From NCBI GenBank assembly GCA_964611335.1, contig CAZSXR010000001.1, positions 186,001 through 250,000 on the forward strand: DNA of 64,000 bases, written 5' to 3'. Positions 17,186 to 23,978 of this stretch are shown piece by piece; positions within the stretch are counted from its first letter, which is position 1, and every line of letters begins with the position of its first letter. Position numbers and translations under genes: made by a program. The notes below the pieces were generated by a model, which did not search any database, was not told where the DNA came from, and was given only the letters and a program-made list of their open reading frames with translations. The DNA is from BOG-1112 sp964611335 (GTDB lineage Bacteria; Bdellovibrionota_B; Oligoflexia; Oligoflexales; Bog-1112).

Positions 17186-19549
17186 TTGCGAAGGAAAAAA
17201 CCACGATCAAGTGGAAGTGTTCATAATAGCAATTTTCGTATACCCGTAAATGGCGGTGGAAAAAAAACCGCAGGTCCCAGTAAGCCGCATCACAAGCGCG
17301 GTAAGAAATCTACCCACTCTCGTCATCACAGTGAACCCGAAGATCATGCAGAAGCTCCCGTGCATTCCAAACTCCTCGAAGAGGCATGGGACAAAACCAA
17401 CCAAGCCATTCTTGAGCTTTTATCCGAGTCTGCCGAACTCACAAAGAAACGCTCGCAGGAAAAAGAACAGGCTGTCATGCAGTTGGACGCTTGGCAACAA
17501 GACGCAGTGGATGCACTTACAGATGGTGAGAATGTCGTCATCGATGCTCCTACTACCGCTGGAAAGACACGCATTGTTGAAGCTTTTTTCGAAGCTAATT
17601 TGCACAGGCCGGATTTCAGAGCCTGTTATACCTGCCCTGTAAAAAGTCTTTCCAATGATAAGGTTCGTGAGTTTCGTGCTCTTTTTGGTCGCGAATTCGT
17701 GGGAATTGCAACTGGAGACATCAAAGAAAACCTTGATGCGCCTATAGTCGTTGCCACTTTGGAAACATACAGAAATTCCTTGTTAGGTGTAGAACCTGAT
17801 CTTGGTCGGCACCTTGTTATTTTCGATGAGTATCATTTTATTCAAGATGAAAGCCGTGGAAGCGCGTGGGAAGAAGCGATGATTCTCACACCTCCGAGCA
17901 GTCAAATACTTTTGCTTTCCGCTTCCGTTGCGAATGCCAGTGATTTCGTCGGTTGGTTGCAACAGCTCAGTCGTCGTCCTTCACGTTTGATTCGTGTTGA
18001 AAAAAGACCTGTTCCTTTGGTCGGGCTCGCGTGGTTTAAAAACCATTGGTATTTGCCTAACACTCTTCCACCAAAAGCGCTTGAACTTGCAAGTCATAAA
18101 AAACCGGGTCATATCCCTATTGAAAATCTTTGTGAACGCATCGCGCGTTTAGAAGATTGGCAACTTACACCTTGTATTGTCTACGCTGGTAAAAGAGCAG
18201 CTGTTGTGGAACGTGCCATTGTTCTTCGAGAATTTATTCCTCCTTTGGATCAGGAAGGTCAGAAGAAAATTCGTGAAGCATTGGATCGATGCGAGACTCA
18301 GTTTCACAGTGTCCGATTTATGGAAAAGAGTCTTCGTGATCTGATTACAAATTATGGCATTGCCTATCATCACTCTGGTCTTACACCTCCTGTTCGTCAT
18401 GCGATTGAGTTGCTTGTAAAAGAAGGAGCTGTACGTTTCTGCTTTGCAACGATGGGTTTAAGTTTGGGTATAAATTTCTCAGTACGTTCTGCATTGATCA
18501 GTGATTGCACACGTCCAGGAGAACGAGGCATTACAGAATATGGTGCTTCTGAAATACTACAGATGACAGGTAGAGCCGGACGGCGTGGAAGGGATGTCGT
18601 AGGTTTCACTCTATGGCCTAGTTTGACCTACTATCAGCGTTTTGCAAAAACACGACGCGAAGATGGTTTTTCAAACTTACGTAAAGATGCAACAACCTTT
18701 CTGGGTCTGATTAGCCGAGGTTATTCGATCGGACAGATTGAAAAAGTTTATGCAAAAAGTTTTTTAAAATACCAAGCCCCTCATGTCCGCGTCAGTCTTT
18801 TGACACGTGAAAAATTAGTGCGTAAACTTTCCGATGCAATTCCATGTTCGAGTCCAATTTTTGAATTCTCAGCATTTTACAAAAATAAAGAATCTTTATG
18901 CACGCGTTGTCCTTTTCGTAAGCAGTGTCATCCTATTATCCGAGAACTGAGTCAGGGTGAACTTGGACGCTTGCATTTGCATCTGCATAACATCGGTGCT
19001 CTCGATGAACACGATAAGCTGAGTTCCTACGGAGAGATTGCACGACTCTTTCCACAGAATGGAGGTTTGATCGTTGCGCGTATGATTCATGAGGGAACTA
19101 TCAATGCAGATAACTTGCTCAAAACTGTACAGCTGCTTGCTGCCTTTTCATTAGCTCATTATAAAAAACCTGGAACAGAAGAGAATTACGAATTTCCATT
19201 TGCACTTTCCACTCTTATGAACCAGCTTGAGAATTATTATCCCTACTCTCTTTTTCCTGAATACTATGATCCGCCCTTTCATAATCGTCAGCATCCTTTG
19301 TTCAGAGAGTTCAACAATCTTGCAGGTTTTCTCATCAAAGAATGGGCGTTAGGTTATGAATGGTCCGCGGTTATTCCTTTGGTTGTAAATGAGCAGTTCA
19401 GCGATGGAGATTTCACCGCCCTTATTTATCGCGTCACTTCGTACTTACAATCCTTTGCTGGTTTGGAATTTACACATCCTCTTCTTTCTCAGAATGCTCA
19501 AGACCTTCGAGGTGTGATCATGCGAGAGCCTGTCACATTCAGTGATTGA
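17186..19549 (+). CDS. Ski2-like DEAD/DEAH-box RNA helicase with cysteine cluster
   Basis: 787 residues from a TTG at 17186 that has AAAGGAA 7 bp ahead. The first 55 residues are very basic and His/Lys-rich, likely an RNA-binding tail. Helicase motifs: APTTAGKT (121-128), DEYH (214-217), LLSASVAN, and QMTGRAGRRG near 458-467. This DExH version with GRAGRRG is typical of the Ski2/Mtr4 family of RNA helicases, which feed RNA to nucleases. A cluster CTRCPFRKQC lies near 572-582 and may bind a metal. No nuclease gene is adjacent. It ends ahead of a strong terminator. Role in RNA decay or ribosome maturation is inferred. Confidence 0.88.
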   Translation: MRRKKPRSSGSVHNSNFRIPVNGGGKKTAGPSKPHHKRGKKSTHSRHHSEPEDHAEAPVHSKLLEEAWDKTNQAILELLSESAELTKKRSQEKEQAVMQLDAWQQDAVDALTDGENVVIDAPTTAGKTRIVEAFFEANLHRPDFRACYTCPVKSLSNDKVREFRALFGREFVGIATGDIKENLDAPIVVATLETYRNSLLGVEPDLGRHLVIFDEYHFIQDESRGSAWEEAMILTPPSSQILLLSASVANASDFVGWLQQLSRRPSRLIRVEKRPVPLVGLAWFKNHWYLPNTLPPKALELASHKKPGHIPIENLCERIARLEDWQLTPCIVYAGKRAAVVERAIVLREFIPPLDQEGQKKIREALDRCETQFHSVRFMEKSLRDLITNYGIAYHHSGLTPPVRHAIELLVKEGAVRFCFATMGLSLGINFSVRSALISDCTRPGERGITEYGASEILQMTGRAGRRGRDVVGFTLWPSLTYYQRFAKTRREDGFSNLRKDATTFLGLISRGYSIGQIEKVYAKSFLKYQAPHVRVSLLTREKLVRKLSDAIPCSSPIFEFSAFYKNKESLCTRCPFRKQCHPIIRELSQGELGRLHLHLHNIGALDEHDKLSSYGEIARLFPQNGGLIVARMIHEGTINADNLLKTVQLLAAFSLAHYKKPGTEENYEFPFALSTLMNQLENYYPYSLFPEYYDPPFHNRQHPLFREFNNLAGFLIKEWALGYEWSAVIPLVVNEQFSDGDFTALIYRVTSYLQSFAGLEFTHPLLSQNAQDLRGVIMREPVTFSD

Positions 19550-19573
19550 TCTTGTGAGCAGTTGTTTTAATGG

Positions 19574-19603
19574 AAGCTCATCGTTTTTAAGATGAGCTTT
19601 TTT
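19574..19603 (+). terminator. Rho-independent terminator of the Ski2-like helicase gene
   Basis: AAGCTCATC (19574-19582) and GATGAGCTT (19591-19599) form a perfect 9-bp stem with an 8-nt loop, followed by a T run to 19603. It lies 25 bp after the helicase stop codon. Confidence 0.88.
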
Positions 19604-19671
19604 ATTTTCAACGTGCGAATTCAAAAGGACAAAAAATTAATTTTAATTTTTTCAAAGTAATTTTTTATTTA

Positions 19672-19700
19672 TTGACAATAAATTTTATCACGAGTAATAA
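19672..19700 (+). promoter_or_regulatory. strong sigma70-type promoter for the RNA candidate
   Basis: TTGACA at 19672-19677 matches the -35 consensus fully. TAATAA at 19695-19700 serves as -10. The spacer is exactly 17 bp. Transcription should start near 19706-19709. No protein-coding start follows closely; the next thing is a folded region ending in a terminator, so the promoter probably drives a non-coding RNA or a long leader. Confidence 0.75.
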
Positions 19701-19706
19701 ACACCA

Positions 19707-19981
19707 CTGAAGATGACCTGTCAGTAAAAGCTTGAAAAGATTTGGAAAGTAGGAGTTTTAGACCTCGGTATAAAACTTTTAAATTCCCAGGCTACTGGTG
19801 TGATTTCACGAAACAGTGTCAAAACTGTTTTGCTGATATAAAACTTTAGGCTCAGCCGCTGCATTTTGTCATCCTTCCCGTGTCTGTAACTGCAAGTACT
19901 GACTTTTCCTTTTTTGACCATCACTTTAAACAATTCACTTTAGGCGGCTGACCTGAGGTCCCCTTTCGGGGATTTTTTTTG
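19707..19981 (+). ncRNA. candidate structured RNA (about 275 nt) or NUDIX leader, unidentified
   Basis: The stretch lies between a consensus-like promoter and a terminator and has no plausible plus-strand frame. Its ends can pair: GACCTGTCAG (19715-19724) with CTGAC (19948-19952) and AGGTC (19956-19960), leaving a 3-nt bulge, and further in TAAAAG with CTTTA (19938-19942). A clear hairpin is AAACAGT (19811-19817) with ACTGTTT (19824-19830). A closed long helix with inner hairpins is typical of stable RNAs such as 6S. I looked for core signatures of tmRNA, RNase P RNA and SRP RNA and did not see them. Because the NUDIX start is only 28 bp beyond the terminator, a transcription-attenuating leader is the other reading. 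Confidence 0.5.
19959..19981 (+). terminator. Rho-independent terminator at the end of the RNA candidate
   Basis: TCCCC (19959-19963), loop TTTC, GGGGA (19968-19972), then nine T with one G break at the line end. The short GC stem with a tight loop and T run is a standard terminator. It stands 28 bp before the NUDIX start codon, so it can either end an independent RNA or attenuate NUDIX transcription. Confidence 0.85.
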
Positions 19982-20008
19982 TTTAAATATTTAATACGGA
20001 GTCATGAA

Positions 20009-20584
20009 ATGAATTTAATCTCTCACTTAGATTCCTACCTACAAACAATCCAAAATTATCCACTTTCCGATTCAGAAAAAATAAAAGAACAAGAAACCGT
20101 TCTTCGTTTCAAGAATTTTATGAAAACTGCAAGTAAACCTTTTTCAAGAGACAATCTTGAAGGTCACTTTTGCGGATCTGCGTGGGTTCTTGACAAAGAG
20201 AAAAAAAGAGTTGTGCTCACTCATCATGTGAAACTTCAAAAGTGGATACAGCTTGGAGGTCACGCTGATGGCGATGTTGATCTCTTTCACGTTGCACTTA
20301 AAGAAGCTCTCGAAGAGTCTGGTCTCAAAAATTTAACCCCACTCTTGGGACGGAACTCAGTTTTCAATTTTGCAATTCATGAAATTCCTGAATATAAAGG
20401 TGTTCCCGCTCACCTTCATTACGATGCAACTTATGTCTTTGTCGCAGAAGATGAAGAATTGCTATGCAGTGATGAGTCTTTTGAAATCCGTTGGTTTACA
20501 TTCGCAGAAGCAATGAAAGTAGCAGATGAGCAGACAGGGTATCAGTTGAAAAATTTAGAATTCTTTTTAAAAAAATTATTGTAA
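20009..20584 (+). CDS. NUDIX hydrolase
   Basis: 191 residues from the ATG at 20009, which has CGGAG 7 bp ahead; an upstream in-frame TTG at 19979 falls in the terminator and is rejected. The Nudix box reads GGHADGDVDLFHVALKEALEESGL in part (GGHADGD, then KEALEESGL), with Lys for the usual Arg. This GGHADGD subfamily is common but its substrate is usually not known; nucleoside diphosphate derivatives are typical. Cytoplasmic. It is preceded by the structured RNA candidate and its terminator, so its expression may depend on read-through or attenuation. Confidence 0.88.
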   Translation: MNLISHLDSYLQTIQNYPLSDSEKIKEQETVLRFKNFMKTASKPFSRDNLEGHFCGSAWVLDKEKKRVVLTHHVKLQKWIQLGGHADGDVDLFHVALKEALEESGLKNLTPLLGRNSVFNFAIHEIPEYKGVPAHLHYDATYVFVAEDEELLCSDESFEIRWFTFAEAMKVADEQTGYQLKNLEFFLKKLL

Positions 20585-20691
20585 ATGACACTTCATATTA
20601 GCTAGTTAAGCTCTTGATAAGCTCTTGTCTTGTGTTTGTTTCCTAAAAATGTGATATTCCGCGGATCCTATCATAAATTTTTGGGGTTCTT

Positions 20692-22479
20692 ATGAAGTCA
20701 TTTGATTTCAAAGTTTGTTTATTTATTTTTAGTTTTTTATTTTTTCCACATGCGATTATTGCATCTAATTCGACTGAGTCTGTTCTCTACAGAAATGATT
20801 TCGATCACAATACTTATCAACATAAGACATATGTATCTCTCAGTACTTCTCCTTTACGAGTTAATAAAATTCTCCCCGTTCTTCAGTCTATTGATTTGGA
20901 TTCTATTGATGAAATCCTTCTTATCCTTCCTAAAAAATATCGTAACAGAGAAGAATATCCATCTCTGTCATCAGAAATCACGTCCTTTCCAAAACTTAAA
21001 ATTCTTAGACCTGAAATAGATTATGGTCCGATTTCTAAATTGGTACCTGCTGCAGAATATGTGACAGATCCTGAATCCATCATCATTACTATTGATGACG
21101 ATACAGTTTATAAACGAGAGACTTTCAGCGAGTTGATGCAAGTTGCAATCATGAGGGATGCTGTTGCGGGAGCAAGTGGAACGAATTTGAATTTTTGGAA
21201 TATTAATAAGGAAGACGGGACATGGCCAATCGACGAAAAAGCTTCGACTTGCAGAAGTTCTGAACTTTCTTATTGTCATATTCTTGAAGGCTTCGCTGCT
21301 GTTGCTTATAAGCAGAAGCATATTTCTGTGGAAAGGATGAAAGAACTTTCTAAGGTGAGTTCTGCATGCAAAACATCCGATGATTTGGTTATCAGTTTTT
21401 GTTTAGCATTAGACAAAGTGGGTAGAGTGGGGGTTAGAAGTGATCGCGTTGGAAATCACCAGTTAGAATATGGTTTTGGTAGCGATGCTCTTCATAAAGG
21501 TTCAGGCTATATTGCTTCTGAAACGGATTGCAACGCGCTTCGCTATCAGAAATGCTACGAAGATCTCAGAAAATGGAAACAAAACTACATTCAAAATTCC
21601 AAGACATTGTCTATTCCCAATGGTTCAGTGCCTGTTGCAGAAAATGTGACAGTTGTTTTGACGAGTCTTCCTTCGCGAATTTTTGGCATACATCACACTT
21701 TAGAATCTATTTTGCAAGGAAGCCTACTTCCTAAAGAAATTGTTGTGGTGATTCCTTTTCATTCTATTAAAGAGGAGAGAGCTTATGATCTTCCTTCTTT
21801 CCTAGAGAATCATCCTTTTATTCGTGTTCTCAGGTCTGAGGATTGGGGACCGAATACGAAGTTCATTCCTCTCATTCAAGAAAAGAAAGCGAGAGGACTA
21901 GAGAAAGATGGCATTCTTGTCATTGATGATGACCAGATTTATCCGAAAGATATGCTTAAAAACTTCATGAATTGGCATGAGAAATATCCTGACTTTGTTT
22001 TAGCAAATCGAGGGCATGAAATGCCTGAGACTCTAAAATTTGAAGATGCGGGAATTATACATAGCTATGAAGTTTCTGAGTTGACACCTGTTTCTATCAT
22101 TACAGGTGTGGGTGGGTATTTGGTTCAAGCTCGATTTTTTGATGAAAGTCTTTGGACGGACTTACCTTTTCCAGAAAAGAATAAACCTCAAATAGATTCA
22201 GCTGCTTTCTTCGTTGATGATGCATGGATCAGTGCGCATCTTGCTAAAAATGCTGTGAAAAGTTTCGTTGTTCCTTCTCAGAGCTGCTGGAGTTTTGTTG
22301 AGGAACAAGCCATCAATAGAATTGGTGGAGGTGGGCGTTTCAATGATGCGGTCTTCAACGATTATAAAGATTATTGGACTGTTTTTGGAAACAAAGACAC
22401 GATACCACAATGCCTTCCTGGGAATCAGAGAAGATCTCCATGTATGGCCTGTAGAGACAGTGAAGGAAATATCTTTTAG
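20692..22479 (+). CDS. exported protein with two glycosyltransferase-A-like halves
   Basis: 595 residues. An N-terminal hydrophobic segment (about 8-24) is a signal peptide or anchor. The rest is an internal duplication: the first half has LLILPKKY, YGPISKLVP and IITIDDDTVY (DDD at 135-137); the second repeats the order with IVVVIPF, WGPNTKFIP and ILVIDDDQIY (DDD at 412-414). A DxD-type acidic triplet at the end of a hydrophobic strand is typical of GT-A glycosyltransferases. A later FVDDAWISAHL in the second half may supply a further acidic site. Sugar nucleotides are normally absent from the periplasm, so topology and donor are puzzling. GGGG precedes the ATG. It stands alone and converges with the next gene 7 bp away. 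Confidence 0.72.
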   Translation: MKSFDFKVCLFIFSFLFFPHAIIASNSTESVLYRNDFDHNTYQHKTYVSLSTSPLRVNKILPVLQSIDLDSIDEILLILPKKYRNREEYPSLSSEITSFPKLKILRPEIDYGPISKLVPAAEYVTDPESIIITIDDDTVYKRETFSELMQVAIMRDAVAGASGTNLNFWNINKEDGTWPIDEKASTCRSSELSYCHILEGFAAVAYKQKHISVERMKELSKVSSACKTSDDLVISFCLALDKVGRVGVRSDRVGNHQLEYGFGSDALHKGSGYIASETDCNALRYQKCYEDLRKWKQNYIQNSKTLSIPNGSVPVAENVTVVLTSLPSRIFGIHHTLESILQGSLLPKEIVVVIPFHSIKEERAYDLPSFLENHPFIRVLRSEDWGPNTKFIPLIQEKKARGLEKDGILVIDDDQIYPKDMLKNFMNWHEKYPDFVLANRGHEMPETLKFEDAGIIHSYEVSELTPVSIITGVGGYLVQARFFDESLWTDLPFPEKNKPQIDSAAFFVDDAWISAHLAKNAVKSFVVPSQSCWSFVEEQAINRIGGGGRFNDAVFNDYKDYWTVFGNKDTIPQCLPGNQRRSPCMACRDSEGNIF

Positions 22480-22486
22480 TTTTATC

Positions 22487-23854
22487 TTAAAATGAAACGC
22501 GCTTGTCCCAAAGAATTTCTGCGTTTTTTCTGAGTTCTTCAAAATTCGTATCAACACTCTTTAAAAGAGAATTGGAATCCAAAGCAGAGTCTATCTTTAT
22601 GGATTCCATTATAGTTTGCAGCGCGTTTTTATTTTTGTAATCGAGTGTGAGTACTAAATACAAACTTTGCTTGTAAACTTGGTTAGCTAACAATTCTTTG
22701 TAAGAAATAAAAGATCTGTGAAAAACATCTTCACTTAGAAAAGTTCCAGGATTGAGTCCAAACGAGAAGGGAGTGCAGCCTGAATTACAGTTGGAAGCAA
22801 GTTGAGCGATACCTTCATCAAACCAGTTTGGCAGAGGACGAGATCCTGTCATTTGAGAAAATAGGGCATGTACAAGTTCATGTCGTAATGCCGTTTGTAA
22901 GCGATTCAAGTCATAAGGTTTATGCAAAGGTATTCGAATTCTGCCGTTGAAAAGACCTTCTGCCCAAAGTGGAGAATCTGGATTAAAAGCTTGAAATTCT
23001 TCTTCAGGATAAAGAAGAACTTCGATCAATTTTTTAGGTTCTCGAAAATGATAATTAACGATGAGTTCATCGAGTGACTTTTCGAGAAGTTCAAGAAGTC
23101 GTTCAGCGATTTCTCTATGTAAGTCGTCTTCGAAAGTGAGTGAAAAATATCGCGTGTTAATTGTTTGAAAGAGATTTGCTTTTTTTGCCTTCTCTTTCAT
23201 CCCTTCAATTTTTTTTGTCAGATGCGGATCTTTTTTTATTTCATTAAGAGTTTCGAGAATTTTGGCAGCTTCAGCATACTGCCCCTTACTCTCTAAAACT
23301 TCCGAATAAATGAAAAGAATATCAGCATCAGGTTCTCCGTTTTGTTTGAGGAACCATGTGATGTTATCCTCTGCATTTTCAAGATTATGATTTGTATAGT
23401 TGCAATAGGCGAGCCCTTTTGCTGTTTCTAAAGTTTTTTCAATAAGCTCAGCTTGCTTAAACCTCTCAATGGCAGAGTCACAGCGCCCAATTTTCAGTTC
23501 AAACCAAGCCAGAGCAGTGTAAATGGTCCCCAACTGTTTATGCAGCCACTCTTTGAACAATTTGCTCCGTCCCACTTGTTTTTCAAAATCCCTCGCGAGA
23601 TTGAGGCACCGGCCGTAATCGCCCGTTGCGTAAGCAGCGCGTATTTGTGCAGCGGCTTCTTGATCTTCTTTAGGCATAGAGTCATCTGTATTTCCCGCTT
23701 CCCCTAGATCTGCTGGCTTTGATGGCGTTGATGGTTTTTGCAAAGTATAGGTGGGTACTGGTGGGACGGAGCTTTCGATTTTCCAAAGAATGGAAATAAG
23801 GAAGAGGCTGAGTATTAAAAATAAACCTAAATAAATTTTTTGGCGGCTGGACAT
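22487..23854 (-). CDS. membrane-anchored TPR protein with gluzincin (MA-like) peptidase domain
   Basis: 455 residues. A single membrane helix near 7-25 is followed by a Pro-rich linker, then TPR-like repeats from about 65 to 210. The C-terminal half has HELVH near 325-329 and, 14 residues on, LPNWFDEGIAQ, the zinc-ligand pattern of peptidase MA-like domains (PF13485). The protein should sit in the inner membrane with the peptidase in the periplasm. Four cysteines occur, two of them in NCNSGC near the active site. AGGGAT precedes the ATG. It is transcribed away from the SNF2 gene and converges with the glycosyltransferase-like gene. Confidence 0.82.
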   Translation of the reverse strand: MSSRQKIYLGLFLILSLFLISILWKIESSVPPVPTYTLQKPSTPSKPADLGEAGNTDDSMPKEDQEAAAQIRAAYATGDYGRCLNLARDFEKQVGRSKLFKEWLHKQLGTIYTALAWFELKIGRCDSAIERFKQAELIEKTLETAKGLAYCNYTNHNLENAEDNITWFLKQNGEPDADILFIYSEVLESKGQYAEAAKILETLNEIKKDPHLTKKIEGMKEKAKKANLFQTINTRYFSLTFEDDLHREIAERLLELLEKSLDELIVNYHFREPKKLIEVLLYPEEEFQAFNPDSPLWAEGLFNGRIRIPLHKPYDLNRLQTALRHELVHALFSQMTGSRPLPNWFDEGIAQLASNCNSGCTPFSFGLNPGTFLSEDVFHRSFISYKELLANQVYKQSLYLVLTLDYKNKNALQTIMESIKIDSALDSNSLLKSVDTNFEELRKNAEILWDKRVSF

Positions 23855-23978
23855 TCTTATCCCTAAGCATGAGTACGTATGATATGAAAAAATATCTCGC
23901 TTCTAAATTCCTTTTGTAGTTTATCGTGAAAAGCTTTTGCTTCGAAGAATTTTCCGCTTGTGAGGTTTGTGTTCTGCC

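Noticed and set aside
19721..19933. Minus-strand 70-codon frame in the gene-free stretch
   Set aside because: No ribosome site or family; the region is better explained as a structured RNA on the plus strand.
19707..19981. Identification as 6S, tmRNA, RNase P RNA or SRP RNA
   Set aside because: End pairing and size allow a 6S-like RNA, but I could not confirm conserved core sequences of any of these, so it stays unnamed.
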